A stretch of 64,000 nucleotides of DNA from Pilimelia terevasa (GCF_014647915.1 NZ_BMQC01000004.1:1-64000), one strand, 5' to 3'; counted from the first letter of the stretch, positions 8,784 through 18,145 are shown. Program-made: numbers and translations. The notes: generated by a model from the letters alone, not told the origin.

Positions 8784-9310
8784 GGTGTCCTCCCGGCGAT
8801 CTCAGTCGGCACGTCGGTGGAGGGGATGCCACGCGACGCGCTGAAATGGTGGAACTGGCGACGCAGTCGTCGTACCCGCATCGCCACGGCTGTGCGGCCA
8901 CAACCCAGGACCACCGCGGCCTCGGCCGTGGTGAGCCCCTCCCAGGCGATCAAGCGCAAGATCTCCTGGTCCCGCTCCGCGAGCTGGTCGAAGGCGGCCC
9001 GCAACGCCACCTCGTTGACCACCTGTGCGGAGTGGTCGGGCTGATCGTCCGGCGGCGCGACGGCGACCACCCGCTGGGTGAGTCGTCGTGCGCGCTGCCG
9101 GCCACGCAGCTCGTTGGCGAGCACGCGGCTTGCGACCGCGTACAGCCAGGGCAGTGGTGCTTCCGCCGGGACGTCGTCGAACCGGCGCCACGCGGTGAGA
9201 AACACCTGCGACGCCACCTCGGCCACATCGACATCAGTCGCCCGTCGGTGGACATAGCGGCAAACGTCGGCGTAGCACTCCCGGTACATCGACGTGAACC
9301 GCTGTTCCAT
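8780..9310 (-). CDS. ECF-type RNA polymerase sigma factor
   Basis: 176 residues, typical ECF size. Region 2 spans about residues 1-75 (FTSMYRECYADVCRYVHRRATD, then ASQVFLTAWRRFDDVP and WLYAVASRVLANELR). Region 4 spans about 105-160 (AFDQLAERDQEILRLIAWEGLTTAEAAVVLGC, then VAMRVRRLRRQF). It directs polymerase to a small extracytoplasmic-stress-type regulon. The downstream overlapping gene encodes a single-pass membrane protein that probably conveys the signal. GGAGGG precedes the ATG by 3 bases. ECF operons are usually autoregulated, but I could not fix a promoter sequence upstream. Confidence 0.92.
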   Translation of the reverse strand: MEQRFTSMYRECYADVCRYVHRRATDVDVAEVASQVFLTAWRRFDDVPAEAPLPWLYAVASRVLANELRGRQRARRLTQRVVAVAPPDDQPDHSAQVVNEVALRAAFDQLAERDQEILRLIAWEGLTTAEAAVVLGCGRTAVAMRVRRLRRQFHHFSASRGIPSTDVPTEIAGRTP

Positions 9311-9535
9311 TTGCCCTCCACGTTGTAGGTGTCCGGCACCTCGTGTTGTGTCACGCGGTCGGGTGAAAAAAGTTTGCCGGCCGTCACCTGCCGGGGGCCG
9401 GCACCCATGCTAGTGGGCCGCCCCGACGCCGCCGGCGGTTGGCGCGGGTGTGGCACCGTAGGAGTCGACAACCCGCGCGGGCCGCGCATTCCGGCGGCCG
9501 CGGCGCGCGGCGCCATTCGCGGAAGGGAGCGACCG

Positions 9536-10243
9536 GTGGACGACCCGGGCGTGCCGGACGGACCCCCGCCGGGGCTGTGGCGGCAGATGAAGGCCGACCC
9601 GCAGTACGCGCCGGAGCACCTGGCGCTGGAGGCGGTCCGTCGGCTCGGGCCCGAGGCGGCCCGGTGGGCGGCGCAGGCCCGCGCCCGGTACCCGGCCGCC
9701 ACGGCCGACCAGCTCGCGGAGTGGGCCGCGCAGCGGTTCACCCGGCACGCGCGGCTCTCCGGCGCCGTGGCCGGCGCCGCCGGCCTGCCCGGCGCCGTGC
9801 TCGACGTCGGGGTGCTGGCCTGGACCCAGGCCCGGCTCGTGCTGCACCTGGCCGCCGCCCACGGCCACGACCCGACCAGCCCGGACCGGGCCACCGACCT
9901 GCTCGTCCTCCAGAAGGTGCACGGCGTCGCCACGCACGCCCGCGCGGCGCTGGCGGTGGCCGCCGGCCGGGAGACCGCCGGCGCGGCGCTGTCGCGGGCC
10001 GCCGGCGGTTCGGTGGTCGCGGCGGCCGGCCGGGTCGGTTTCGCGCTGGCCAGGATGGCCGGGCTGCGGGCCGCGAAGCGGGTGTTCGCGAAGCTGGTGC
10101 CGTTCGCGGGCGTCATCCTCGGCACCTGGGCCAACTCTTCGGCCACCACCGACCTGACCCGGCGGGCCGGGCACCACTACCGGTACGGGGGGCCCGCGGC
10201 GCTGCCGGCCGGGGGCGCGACAGGTCCGGGCTACGCGCGGTAG
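9536..10243 (+). CDS. EcsC-family protein
   Basis: 235 residues from the GTG at 9536, chosen because AAGGGAG lies 9 bases upstream; in-frame starts further up have no ribosome-binding site and add low-complexity sequence. EcsC-like features: LPGAVLDVGVLAWTQARLVLHLAAAHGHD at about residues 85-112, LLVLQKVHG near 122, and the C-terminal KLVPFAGVILGTWANSSATTDLTRRA. The two hydrophobic stretches are amphipathic or membrane-associated. The family is named after the third gene of the Bacillus ecs locus, but its biochemical role is unknown. The gene is followed 24 bp later by hisD, which appears to have its own promoter. Confidence 0.82.
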   Translation: MDDPGVPDGPPPGLWRQMKADPQYAPEHLALEAVRRLGPEAARWAAQARARYPAATADQLAEWAAQRFTRHARLSGAVAGAAGLPGAVLDVGVLAWTQARLVLHLAAAHGHDPTSPDRATDLLVLQKVHGVATHARAALAVAAGRETAGAALSRAAGGSVVAAAGRVGFALARMAGLRAAKRVFAKLVPFAGVILGTWANSSATTDLTRRAGHHYRYGGPAALPAGGATGPGYAR

Positions 10244-10255
10244 CGGAACCCCGCT

Positions 10256-10261
10256 TAGACT
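10256..10261 (+). promoter_or_regulatory. Putative -10 box (TAGACT) for leaderless hisD
   Basis: TAGACT is followed by exactly six bases (cgaccc) and then the hisD GTG at 10268. A start point about 7 bases downstream of the box would coincide with the first base of the start codon. No Shine-Dalgarno is visible. Confidence 0.6.
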
Positions 10262-10267
10262 CGACCC

Positions 10268-11614
10268 GTGCTGAACCGGATCGAGCTGCGCCGCATCGAC
10301 CTGCGCGGCAGCGCCACCGACCCGCGCGCGGTCCTGCCGCGCGCCCAGCTCGACGTCGCCGAGGCGGTCGAGCGCATCCGCCCGCTCGTGGAGGGCGTGC
10401 GGCAGCATGGCTTCCTGGCCATCCGTGAAGCGACCCAACGCTTTGATGGCGTCACCTTGCGTAATCTTCGCGTTCCGGCCGCGGCGCTCGCGGCCGCCGC
10501 CGCGGCGCTCGACCCGGCGGTGCGCGCGGCCCTGGAGGAGTCGATCGCGCGCGCCCGCGTCGTGCACCGCGCCCAGCGGCGCAGGGACCACACGACCAAG
10601 GTCGTACCCGGCGGCACCGTCACCGAGCGGTGGCTGCCCGTGGGCCGCGTCGGCCTGTACGTCCCCGGCGGCCTGGCCGTGTACCCGTCGACCGTCGTCA
10701 TGAACGTCGTCCCCGCCCAGGAGGCCGGCGTCGCGTCGCTGGTCGTGGCCAGCCCGCCGCAGGCCGACAACGAGGGCCTGCCCGACGCGCGGGTGCTCGC
10801 CGCCTGCGCGCTGCTCGGCGTCGAGGAGGTCTACGCCGTCGGCGGGGCGCAGGCCGTGGCCATGCTCGGGTACGGCAGCGACGGCGCCCCGCGCGCCGAC
10901 GGCACGCCCGACCCGGCCGACCGGTGCGCCCCGGTCGACGTCGTCACCGGCCCCGGCAACATCTGGGTGACCGCCGCCAAGCGGCTGCTGCGCGGCGTCG
11001 TCGGCATCGACGCCGAGGCCGGCCCCACCGAGATCGCGGTCCTCGCCGACGACACCGCCGACCCGGCGCACGTCGCCGCCGACCTGATCAGCCAGGCCGA
11101 GCACGACCCGCTGGCCGCCAGCGTGCTGGTCACGCCGTCGGTCGCGCTGGCCGACGCCGTCGACGGGGCGCTCAGCCGGCAGCTCGCCCACGCCAAGCAC
11201 GTCGAGCGGATCACCACTGCGCTGGGCGGGCCGCAGTCGGGAACCGTGCTGGTGGACGACCTGGAGGCCGGCCTGCGGGTGGTCGACGCGTACGCCGCCG
11301 AGCACCTGGAGATCCAGACCGCCGACGCGCGCGCCTGGGCCATGCGGGTCCGCAACGCCGGAGCCATCTTCGTGGGGCCGTACGCGCCGGTGTCGCTGGG
11401 CGACTACTGCGCCGGCAGCAACCACGTGCTGCCCACCGGCGGCTGTGCCCGGCACTCCTCCGGGCTGTCCGTGCAGTCGTTCCTGCGCGGCGTCCACGTG
11501 ATCGAGTACGACGAGGCGGCGCTCGCCGACGTCGCCGGCCACGTGGTCGCGCTGGCCAACGCCGAGGACCTGCCCGCCCACGGCCAGGCCGTCCAGGCCC
11601 GGTTCCCGGCGTGA
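10268..11614 (+). CDS. hisD: Histidinol dehydrogenase
   Basis: 448 residues. Catalyses the last two steps of histidine synthesis: NAD-dependent oxidation of L-histidinol via histidinal to histidine, Zn-dependent, cytoplasmic homodimer. Family hallmarks are [26 protein letters not shown] (about residues 125-150), the long signature from [18 protein letters not shown] onward with [16 protein letters not shown], and the C-terminal [23 protein letters not shown]. First gene of the his operon. Its GTG start has no SD but sits six bases after a TAGACT box, which points to a leaderless transcript. hisC follows with a 4-bp overlap. Confidence 0.97.
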   Translation: MLNRIELRRIDLRGSATDPRAVLPRAQLDVAEAVERIRPLVEGVRQHGFLAIREATQRFDGVTLRNLRVPAAALAAAAAALDPAVRAALEESIARARVVHRAQRRRDHTTKVVPGGTVTERWLPVGRVGLYVPGGLAVYPSTVVMNVVPAQEAGVASLVVASPPQADNEGLPDARVLAACALLGVEEVYAVGGAQAVAMLGYGSDGAPRADGTPDPADRCAPVDVVTGPGNIWVTAAKRLLRGVVGIDAEAGPTEIAVLADDTADPAHVAADLISQAEHDPLAASVLVTPSVALADAVDGALSRQLAHAKHVERITTALGGPQSGTVLVDDLEAGLRVVDAYAAEHLEIQTADARAWAMRVRNAGAIFVGPYAPVSLGDYCAGSNHVLPTGGCARHSSGLSVQSFLRGVHVIEYDEAALADVAGHVVALANAEDLPAHGQAVQARFPA

Positions 11615-12684
11615 CCGGGCTCGCCGACCTGCCGCTGCGCGAGGAGCTGCGGGGGCGGTCGCCGTACGGGGCGCCGCAGCGCGACGTCGCCGTCCGGCTC
11701 AACACCAACGAGAACGCCCACCCGGTACCGGCGGAGGTCGTCGACGCGGTCGCCGAGGCGGTGCGCGCGGAGCTGGCCGGCCTCAACCGGTACCCCGACC
11801 GGGACGCGGTCGCGCTGCGGGCCGCCCTGGCCGACTACCTGGGGCACGGCCTCGGCGTCGACCAGGTGTGGGCGGCGAACGGCTCGAACGAGGTCCAGCA
11901 GCAGCTCCTCCAGGCCTTCGCCGGCCCGGGGCGCGCCGCGCTGGGCTTCGGCCCGGCGTACTCGATGCACCCGCTGCTGGCCCTCGGCACCGGCACCCGC
12001 TGGATCGGCGCCACCCGCGGCGCCGACTTCGACCTGACGCCGGCGCACGCGGCGGCGCAGGTCGCCGCGCACCGGCCCGACGTCGTGCTCGTGTGCGCGC
12101 CGAACAACCCCACCGGCACCGCACTGGCGCCGGCCACGCTGGCGGCGATCCTCGACGCCGCGCCCGGCATCGTCGTCGTCGACGAGGCGTACGCCGAGTT
12201 CGCGCGGGCCGGCCAGCGCAGCGCCCTGGAGCTGCTGCCGGGCCGCCCGCGCCTGGTGGTCACCCGGACGATGAGCAAGGCGTTCGGCTTCGCCGGGGGA
12301 CGCCTGGGCTACCTGGCCGCCGACGCCGCCGTGGTGGAGGCGGTCCAGCTCGTCCGCCTGCCGTACCACCTCTCGACGCTGACCCAGGCGGCCGGCCGGG
12401 CGGCGCTGGCCCACCGCGCGGCCCTGCTCGGTACGGTGGAGGCCGTCAAGGAGCAGCGCGACCGGATCGTCGCGACCCTGCGCCGCCGCGGGCACCCGGT
12501 CGCCGACAGCGACGCCAACTTCGTCCTGTTCGGCGTGGCCGGCGACCAGGCGCGGGTCTGGGAGCGGCTGGTCGCGCGGGGCGTGCTGGTCCGCGACGTC
12601 GGGCTGGCCGGCTGGCTGCGGGTCACCGCCGGTACCCCCGCCGAGACCGACGCCTTCCTCGGCGCACTGGAGGAGATCGCATGA
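11611..12684 (+). CDS. hisC: Histidinol-phosphate aminotransferase
   Basis: 357 residues. PLP enzyme that transfers the amino group of glutamate to imidazole acetol phosphate. Fold type I motifs: [13 protein letters not shown] near residue 30, [19 protein letters not shown] (about 88-106), [20 protein letters not shown], and [17 protein letters not shown] with the PLP-binding Lys in TMSKAFG. The GTG start overlaps the hisD stop by 4 bp and the stop overlaps the hisB ATG by 4 bp, so translation is coupled through the operon. A closely related phenylalanine or aromatic aminotransferase is excluded in practice by operon position. Confidence 0.96.
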   Translation: MTGLADLPLREELRGRSPYGAPQRDVAVRLNTNENAHPVPAEVVDAVAEAVRAELAGLNRYPDRDAVALRAALADYLGHGLGVDQVWAANGSNEVQQQLLQAFAGPGRAALGFGPAYSMHPLLALGTGTRWIGATRGADFDLTPAHAAAQVAAHRPDVVLVCAPNNPTGTALAPATLAAILDAAPGIVVVDEAYAEFARAGQRSALELLPGRPRLVVTRTMSKAFGFAGGRLGYLAADAAVVEAVQLVRLPYHLSTLTQAAGRAALAHRAALLGTVEAVKEQRDRIVATLRRRGHPVADSDANFVLFGVAGDQARVWERLVARGVLVRDVGLAGWLRVTAGTPAETDAFLGALEEIA

Positions 12685-13292
12685 CGAGTCGTACCGGCCG
12701 CGTGGAGCGGGTCACCAAGGAGACCTCGGTGCTGGTGGAGGTCGGCCTCGACGGCACCGGCGCCGCCGACATCGCCACCGGGGTGGGCTTCTACGACCAC
12801 ATGCTGCACCAGCTCGCCCGGCACGGCCTGATGGACCTGACCGTCCGGGTCACCGGCGACCTGGAGATCGACGCCCACCACACGATGGAGGACACCGCCA
12901 TCGCGCTGGGGGAGGCGTTCGCGGCGGCGCTGGGCGACAAGGCCGGCATCAGCCGGTACGGGCACGTGCTGCTGCCGATGGACGAGGTCCTCGTCCAGTG
13001 CGCGGTCGACCTGTCCGGCCGGGCGTACGTCGTGCACGACGAGCCGGAGCTGGCGCCCTACATCGGGCCGGTGTACCCCACGTCGATGACCCGGCACATC
13101 GTCGAGTCCTTCGGGCACGCCGCGCGGATCACGCTGCACCTGTCGGTCCTGCGCGCCTGCCGCGCGGGCGCCCGGCCCGACGCCCACCACGTCGTCGAGG
13201 CCCAGTTCAAGGCGCTGGCGCGCGCGCTGCGCGCGGCGGTCGAACCGGACCCGCGGCACACCGGCGTCCCGTCCACCAAGGGCGCCCTGTGA
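12681..13292 (+). CDS. hisB: Imidazoleglycerol-phosphate dehydratase (monofunctional)
   Basis: 203 residues, the size of the stand-alone dehydratase without the phosphatase domain of enterobacterial HisB. Metal-binding motifs: [16 protein letters not shown] at about residues 33-48, [16 protein letters not shown] near 70-86, [17 protein letters not shown] and [17 protein letters not shown] near 165-185. The His-His-x-x-Glu groups hold the two Mn ions of the active site. It converts imidazole glycerol phosphate to imidazole acetol phosphate. ATGA overlap with hisC upstream and GTGA overlap with a 55-residue gene downstream. Confidence 0.97.
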   Translation: MTSRTGRVERVTKETSVLVEVGLDGTGAADIATGVGFYDHMLHQLARHGLMDLTVRVTGDLEIDAHHTMEDTAIALGEAFAAALGDKAGISRYGHVLLPMDEVLVQCAVDLSGRAYVVHDEPELAPYIGPVYPTSMTRHIVESFGHAARITLHLSVLRACRAGARPDAHHVVEAQFKALARALRAAVEPDPRHTGVPSTKGAL

Positions 13293-13456
13293 GCCAGATC
13301 CTGCCCGTCCTGCTGATGGCCCTGGCCGGGGTGCTGCTGGGCGGCGCCTGGTCGCTGCGCCGCCAGCAGGCGCCGACGTACAACGTGGTCCTGTTCGCCG
13401 TGCTGGCGCTGGTGGCGCTCGGCGGCGGCGTGCTGTGGCTGGTACCGGGGGAGTGA
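13289..13456 (+). CDS. Small two-helix membrane protein of the his operon
   Basis: 55 residues, starting at a GTG that overlaps the hisB stop and ending at a TGA that overlaps the proposed hisH GTG, both by 4 bp. Almost the whole protein is two hydrophobic helices: ILPVLLMALAGVLLGGAWSL, then VVLFAVLALVALGGGVLWLV, separated by a short polar loop (RRQQAPTYN). It has no catalytic motif. A short hydrophobic gene at this position is common in actinobacterial his operons as far as I know, but no function is established. The tight overlaps on both sides argue that it is really translated. Confidence 0.8.
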   Translation: MSQILPVLLMALAGVLLGGAWSLRRQQAPTYNVVLFAVLALVALGGGVLWLVPGE

Positions 13457-14121
13457 GCGTGCCGGACACCGCGCCGCGGGTGGTTGTGCTCGACTACGGG
13501 TCGGGCAACCTGCGCTCGGCCGAGCGCGCGCTGGCGGCCGCCGGGGCGGCCGTCGCGGTCACCGCCGACCTGGCCGCCGCCGCGACCGCCGACGGGCTCG
13601 TCGTCCCCGGCGTCGGGGCGTTCGCCGCCTGCATGGCCGGGCTGGAGGCGCTCGGCGCCGGCCCGGTGATCGCCGCCCGGGTGGCCGCCGGGCGGCCGGT
13701 GCTGGGGATCTGCGTGGGCGCCCAGGTGATGTTCGACGGCGGCGCCGAGCACGGCGTCGACACCCCCGGCCTGGGCCTGCTGCCGGGTACCGTGACGAGG
13801 CTGGCCGCGGCCCGCGTGCCGCACATGGGGTGGAACACCGTGCGGGTGCCGGCCGGCAGCCGGCTCGGCGCGCGCGACGGCGACCGGTTCTACTTCGTCC
13901 ACTCCTACGCCGCCCAGGACCTGGGCGCCCTGCGCGCGACCGGCGCGCTGGTGACGACCGGTACCCACGACGTGCCGTTCGCGGCCGCGGTGGAGTGGGG
14001 CGCGCTGACGGTCACCCAGTTCCACCCGGAGAAGTCGGCCGGGACCGGCGCGGCCCTGCTGCGGGCATGGACGGCCGGGCTGCCGGCGGCCATACCCACG
14101 GCACCGGCACCGGCACCGTGA
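13453..14121 (+). CDS. hisH: Imidazole glycerol phosphate synthase, glutamine amidotransferase subunit
   Basis: 222 residues from the GTG at 13453, chosen for the 4-bp overlap with the previous stop; a GTG at 13435 is possible. Class I glutaminase triad: catalytic Cys in GICVGAQVMFDGG, His and Glu in QFHPEKSAGTG. VVLDYGSGNLRSAERAL near the N-terminus is a HisH hallmark. It hydrolyses glutamine and channels ammonia to HisF, which is encoded four genes downstream in this operon. The Pro/Ala-rich last ten residues are extra. Confidence 0.96.
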   Translation: MSVPDTAPRVVVLDYGSGNLRSAERALAAAGAAVAVTADLAAAATADGLVVPGVGAFAACMAGLEALGAGPVIAARVAAGRPVLGICVGAQVMFDGGAEHGVDTPGLGLLPGTVTRLAAARVPHMGWNTVRVPAGSRLGARDGDRFYFVHSYAAQDLGALRATGALVTTGTHDVPFAAAVEWGALTVTQFHPEKSAGTGAALLRAWTAGLPAAIPTAPAPAP

Positions 14122-14441
14122 GTCGGGAGCGGGCGCGGCGCCGGGCCGCACGGGAGGCCGCGGCGCAGGCCGCCCGGACCACCCGCGCCCGGCGGGCCGC
14201 CCGGCGCGACCGGCGCCGCGCGGTGCTGCGCCGGGTCACGCCCCGCCTGCCCGCCCGCCGCCGCGTCGGCCGGCTGCGGCGCTGGTCGCCGGCCCGGCGG
14301 GCGGCGTTCGCCGTGGTCGGGCTGCTGGCGGTCGGTCTGGTCTGGACGCTGGTGGACGAGCTGGCGCTGCGCCTGGCGCTGACGGTACTGCTGGCGCTGG
14401 CGGCGCCCGTGGTCGTCGGGGCCCGCGGCCGGCGTGGCTGA
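14118..14441 (+). CDS. Arg-rich small membrane protein of the his operon
   Basis: 107 residues, GTG start overlapping the hisH stop by 4 bp. Residues 1-60 are extraordinarily basic (mostly Arg and Ala), followed by two adjacent hydrophobic stretches: RAAFAVVGLLAVGLVWTLVD and LALRLALTVLLALAAPVVVG. The expected topology is a positively charged cytoplasmic tail with a hairpin in the membrane. No family is recognised. It has no obvious part in histidine synthesis; its coupling to hisH and the other membrane gene in the same operon is the odd point. The basic N-terminus might bind nucleic acid or ribosomes; that is speculation. Confidence 0.7.
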   Translation: MSRERARRRAAREAAAQAARTTRARRAARRDRRRAVLRRVTPRLPARRRVGRLRRWSPARRAAFAVVGLLAVGLVWTLVDELALRLALTVLLALAAPVVVGARGRRG

Positions 14442-14525
14442 CGCCGACCCGCCGGCCGGGCCGCGGCGCGACCTCGCGATGATGGGGACGGTGGCGCAGG
14501 GGCGCCGGGGAGAAGGTAGGACACG

Positions 14526-15248
14526 ATGACGTTGGAGCTGCTGCCCGCCGTGGACGTCGCCGACGGCCAGGCCGTGCGCCTGGTGCAGGGCGCCGCCGGT
14601 ACCGAGACGGCGTACGGGCACCCGCGCGACGCCGCGCTGGCCTGGCAGGCCGGCGGGGCCGAGTGGATCCACCTGGTCGACCTCGACGCCGCGTTCGGCC
14701 GCGGCAGCAACGCCGCGCTGCTCGCCGAGGTGATCGGCGAGCTGGACGTCCGGGTCGAGCTGTCCGGCGGCATCCGCGACGACGCCTCGCTGCGGGCTGC
14801 CCTGGCCACCGGCGCGACGCGGGTGAACATCGGCACGGCCGCGCTGGAGGACCCGCAGTGGTGCGACCGCGTGGTCGCCCAGTACGGCGACCGGGTCGCG
14901 GTCGGCCTGGACGTGCGCGGCCACACCCTCGCCGCCCGCGGCTGGACCCAGGACGGCGGCGACCTGTTCGAGGTGCTGGCGCGGCTCGACAAGGCCGGCT
15001 GCGCCCGGTACGTCGTCACCGACGTCCGCCGCGACGGCACCCTGACCGGCCCGAACCTGGAACTGCTGCGGGAGGTCTGCGCCCGTACCGACCGGCCCGT
15101 CGTGGCCAGCGGCGGCGTCGCCACCCTGGACGACCTGCGCGCGCTGGCGACCCTGGAGCCCGCGGGCGTGGAGGGCGTGATCGCCGGCAAGGCGCTGTAC
15201 GCGGGGGCGTTCACCGTCGCCGAGGCGCTGGCGGTGTTGGCGGCGTGA
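14526..15248 (+). CDS. priA: Phosphoribosyl isomerase PriA (bifunctional HisA/TrpF)
   Basis: 240 residues, (beta-alpha)8 barrel. The first catalytic Asp is in [18 protein letters not shown] and the second in [18 protein letters not shown]. The segment [12 protein letters not shown] after strand 1 is the version found in actinobacterial PriA, which isomerises both ProFAR (His pathway) and phosphoribosyl anthranilate (Trp pathway). The trp genes in this window include no trpF, which supports dual function. GAAGGTAGG lies upstream of the ATG. An 84-bp gap after the preceding membrane gene could hold an internal promoter, but the orientation and hisF overlap keep it in the his cluster. Confidence 0.93.
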   Translation: MTLELLPAVDVADGQAVRLVQGAAGTETAYGHPRDAALAWQAGGAEWIHLVDLDAAFGRGSNAALLAEVIGELDVRVELSGGIRDDASLRAALATGATRVNIGTAALEDPQWCDRVVAQYGDRVAVGLDVRGHTLAARGWTQDGGDLFEVLARLDKAGCARYVVTDVRRDGTLTGPNLELLREVCARTDRPVVASGGVATLDDLRALATLEPAGVEGVIAGKALYAGAFTVAEALAVLAA

Positions 15249-16006
15249 GCCTCGCGGTCCGGGTGATCCCCTGCCTCGACGTCGACGCCGGGCGGGTGGT
15301 CAAGGGGGTGCGGTTCGCCGACCTCCGCGACGCGGGCGACCCGGTGGCGCTCGCGGCGGCCTACGACGCCGCGGGGGCCGACGAGCTGACGTTCCTCGAC
15401 GTCACGGCATCCTCGGGTGACCGCGCGACGATGCTGGAGGTGGTCCGGCGGACCGCCGAGTCGGTGTTCATCCCGCTGACGGTGGGCGGCGGCGTCCGCG
15501 AGGTCGCCAACGTCGACACGCTGCTGCGGGCCGGCGCGGACAAGGTCGGCGTGAACACCGCGGCCATCGCCCGGCCGGCGCTGATCGGCGAGATCGCGCA
15601 GCGCTTCGGCCGGCAGGTGCTGGTGCTGTCGCTGGACGTGCGGCGCGCCGCCGGCCAGCCCAGCGGCTTCGAGGTCACCACGCACGGCGGCCGGCGCGGG
15701 GCGGAGCTGGACGCGGTCGCGTGGGCGCGGGAGGCGGCCGACCGCGGCGCGGGCGAGATCCTGCTCAACTCGATGGACGCCGACGGGACGAAGGAGGGCT
15801 TCGACCTGGAGCTGATCCGCGCCGTGCGGGCGGTGGTCGACATCCCGGTCGTCGCCAGCGGCGGCGCCGGGCGCGCCGCGGACTTCCCGCCCGCGGTGGC
15901 CGCCGGTGCCGACGCCGTCCTGGCCGCCAGCATCTTCCACTTCGGCGAGGTGTCGATCGCGCAGGTCAAGCGGGCGCTGGCCGACGCCGGTCAGCCGGTC
16001 CGCTGA
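15245..16006 (+). CDS. hisF: Imidazole glycerol phosphate synthase, cyclase subunit
   Basis: 253 residues. (Beta-alpha)8 barrel that uses HisH-derived ammonia to close the imidazole ring, giving IGP and AICAR. Catalytic Asp residues are in [16 protein letters not shown] (about residue 11) and in [14 protein letters not shown] (about 180); VGGGVREV and NTAAIA are phosphate-site regions. The GTG start overlaps the priA stop. The last 41 bp overlap the 3' end of the convergent YczE-type gene, so no separate terminator exists between them. Confidence 0.97.
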   Translation: MSLAVRVIPCLDVDAGRVVKGVRFADLRDAGDPVALAAAYDAAGADELTFLDVTASSGDRATMLEVVRRTAESVFIPLTVGGGVREVANVDTLLRAGADKVGVNTAAIARPALIGEIAQRFGRQVLVLSLDVRRAAGQPSGFEVTTHGGRRGAELDAVAWAREAADRGAGEILLNSMDADGTKEGFDLELIRAVRAVVDIPVVASGGAGRAADFPPAVAAGADAVLAASIFHFGEVSIAQVKRALADAGQPVR

Positions 16007-16625
16007 CCGCGGCCCCGGCCGGGGCGATCGTGAACAGCGGGATGAAGCGGTGCGCCAGCGGCCCGATCAGCAGCGCGTACACCACGGTGCCCACGCCGAC
16101 GGTGCCGCCCAGCAGCCAGCCCCCGGCCAGGACCGCCACCTCGATCACGGTGCGCACGACGCGGACCGAACCGCCCCGGCGGGCGACGTAGCCGGTCATC
16201 AGGCCGTCGCGGGGACCCGGCCCCAGCCGGGCGCCGATGTACAGCCCGGTGGCCGCCCCGTTGAGCACCACCCCGCCGAGCAGGAACGCCGCCCGCGCGG
16301 CGAGGTGCTGGGGCGTGGGCAGCAGCCAGGTGGCCACGTCGACGGCGACGCCGATGACGAGCACGTTGCTCACCGTGCCGAGGCCGGGCCGCTGGCGCAG
16401 CGGGATCCAGGCCAGCAGGACGGCGGCGCCGGTGAGGATGACGACGGTGCCGAAGCCCAGGCCGGTGCGCGCGGCCACGCCCTGGTGGAACACGTCCCAG
16501 GGGTCGAGGCCCAGCTCGGACTCGATCATCAGCGCCATGCTCAGCCCGTACGCCACCAGGCCGAGTTGGAGCTGGGTGAAGCGCCGGCCGAACCGGTCGC
16601 CCCGCAGCTTGCTCAGTACCGCCAT
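15966..16625 (-). CDS. YczE/YyaS/YitT-family membrane protein
   Basis: 219 residues from the ATG at 16625; an upstream TTG at 16646 is less likely. Five to six transmembrane segments: [99 protein letters not shown]. Conserved family motifs are [14 protein letters not shown] near residue 45 and [11 protein letters not shown] near 142. Divergently transcribed from a MocR-type regulator; the YczE/YczR pairing is known from other bacteria and implies control by that regulator. The transported compound is unknown. Its last 41 bp overlap hisF on the opposite strand. Confidence 0.88.
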   Translation of the reverse strand: MAVLSKLRGDRFGRRFTQLQLGLVAYGLSMALMIESELGLDPWDVFHQGVAARTGLGFGTVVILTGAAVLLAWIPLRQRPGLGTVSNVLVIGVAVDVATWLLPTPQHLAARAAFLLGGVVLNGAATGLYIGARLGPGPRDGLMTGYVARRGGSVRVVRTVIEVAVLAGGWLLGGTVGVGTVVYALLIGPLAHRFIPLFTIAPAGAAVSGPADRRRPAPA

Positions 16626-16641
16626 ACATGCCACTCTGAAG

Positions 16642-16735
16642 GCCAATCAGCAGGGCTGACAGAGCCAATTCCCGGGAGGTGGCATGGGCACCGCGCTCAG
16701 GGGAGCACAATTGGCACGTTTACTCGGCCATTGGC
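16642..16735. promoter_or_regulatory. Four GCCAAT/ATTGGC boxes, candidate MocR operator array
   Basis: GCCAAT occurs at 16642-16647 and 16664-16669 (22 bp apart). Its reverse complement ATTGGC occurs at 16710-16715 and 16730-16735 (20 bp apart). The boxes flank the MocR start codon at 16684 and lie on helically similar spacing. In DNA this GC-rich, four copies within 94 bp stand out. They are probable binding sites for the divergent MocR regulator, controlling itself and the YczE gene. Confidence 0.55.
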
Positions 16736-18135
16736 ATTCGTTGCCGGGGCGGCGGCGGAGCCCCGACTACGCCGCGCTGGCCGGCGCCGTGCGCGGGCTG
16801 CTGGCCGACGGGCGGCTGCCGCTGGGCGTCCGGCTGCCGGCCGAGCGCGAGCTGGCCGAGTCGCTGCGGGTGAGCCGGACGACGGTCTCCGCGGCGTACG
16901 GCCAGCTCCGCGACAGCGGCCACCTGACCAGCCGCCGCGGCGCGGGGAGCTGGACGACGCTGCCGCCCGGCCATCGGGTGGCCAGCTCCGGCCTGTGGAC
17001 CCCGGTCGACGACCTCGACCTGCTCGACCTCGGGTGCGCCGCCCTGCCCGCGCCGCCCGAGCTGGTCGGGGCGGCGCAGGCCGCCGTCGAGAAGCTGCCG
17101 CGGTACCTGGGCGGGGCCGGCTACCACCCGGTCGGGCTCGGCGAGCTGCGCGAGGCCGTGGCGGCCGGGTACGCCGCCCGGGGCCTGCCGACGACCGCCG
17201 ACCAGATCATGATCACCAACGGTACGCAGCACGCGCTGGACCTGGTCCTGCGCCTGCTGGTGCCCGGCGGCGCCGGGGTGCTCGTGGAGTCGCCCACGTA
17301 CCCCAACGCGCTGGCCGCCCTCGCCGCCCGCCGCGCCCGCGTGACCACCCACGGCCTGGGCGCCGACGGCTGGGACGCCGAGCTGCTGGTCGGCACCATC
17401 CGGCAGAGCCGACCCGCGCTGGCGTACCTGATCCCCGAGTTCCAGAACCCCACCGGCCACCTCATGTCCGCCGACCTGCGGGAGCGGGTCGTCCTGGCGG
17501 CGCAGGCGGCCGGCACGGACCTGGTGGTGGACGAGTCGTTCGTGGACCTGTCGCTGGCCGGGGCGCCGATGCCGCCGCCGGTGGCCGCCTTCGACCGGCG
17601 GTCGCGGGTGGTGTCCATCGGCGGGGTCAGCAAGCCGTACTGGGGCGGGCTGCGGATCGGCTGGGTGCGCGCCTCGGCGCCGACGGTCCAGCGGCTGGCG
17701 GCGGCGCGGGTCGGGGTGGACATGGCCAGCCCGGTCCTGGACCAGCTCGTCGCCGTCGAGCTGCTGGCGCGCGCGGCCGGGATCGTGGCGGCCCGGCGGC
17801 GCGCGCTGACCGACCAGCGCGACGCCCTCGTCGCCGCTGTCCGGGCCGAGCTGCCGGAGTGGCGGTGCACGGTGCCGACCGGCGGCGTGACGCTGTGGAT
17901 GGAGCTGGACGGGCCGGTCTCCAGTGCGCTGTCGCGGGCGGCGGAGCGGCTGGGGGTCCGGCTCGCGCCGGGGCCGCGGTTCGGGCTCGACGGCACCCTC
18001 GAACGCTTCCTGCGGCTGCCCTACACGCTGCCCGCCCCCGCCCTGGTCGACGCCGTCGGCCGGATCGCGGCGGCCCGGTACGACCTGGAGTACGCGCCTG
18101 CCCAGGACTGGGCCGCGCCCCAGGTGTTCGCCTGA
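16684..18135 (+). CDS. MocR-family regulator (GntR wHTH fused to PLP aminotransferase fold), YczR-like
   Basis: 483 residues. An N-terminal GntR winged helix covers about residues 30-100 (LPAERELAESLRVSRTTVSAAYGQLRDSGHLTSRRGAGSW is the recognition region, shown here in pieces: LPAERELAESL, SRTTVSAAY, SRRGAGS). The rest is an aminotransferase-like domain: NGTQHALDLVLRLL near 180, IPEFQNPTGHLMS near 250, and SIGGVSKPYWGGLRIGW with the PLP Lys in GVSKPY. MocR proteins use PLP or an aldimine as effector. GGGAGG precedes the ATG. Codons 9-13 are unusually AT-rich and include a rare TTA Leu codon at 16720-16722, where operator-like boxes overlap the coding sequence. It controls the divergent YczE gene by inference. 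Confidence 0.9.
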   Translation: MGTALRGAQLARLLGHWHSLPGRRRSPDYAALAGAVRGLLADGRLPLGVRLPAERELAESLRVSRTTVSAAYGQLRDSGHLTSRRGAGSWTTLPPGHRVASSGLWTPVDDLDLLDLGCAALPAPPELVGAAQAAVEKLPRYLGGAGYHPVGLGELREAVAAGYAARGLPTTADQIMITNGTQHALDLVLRLLVPGGAGVLVESPTYPNALAALAARRARVTTHGLGADGWDAELLVGTIRQSRPALAYLIPEFQNPTGHLMSADLRERVVLAAQAAGTDLVVDESFVDLSLAGAPMPPPVAAFDRRSRVVSIGGVSKPYWGGLRIGWVRASAPTVQRLAAARVGVDMASPVLDQLVAVELLARAAGIVAARRRALTDQRDALVAAVRAELPEWRCTVPTGGVTLWMELDGPVSSALSRAAERLGVRLAPGPRFGLDGTLERFLRLPYTLPAPALVDAVGRIAAARYDLEYAPAQDWAAPQVFA

Positions 18136-18145
18136 TCCGCCCCGC

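Noticed and set aside
13435-13452. Earlier GTG (13435) as the hisH start
   Set aside because: The GTG at 13453 forms the same 4-bp overlap with the preceding stop that is used throughout this operon.
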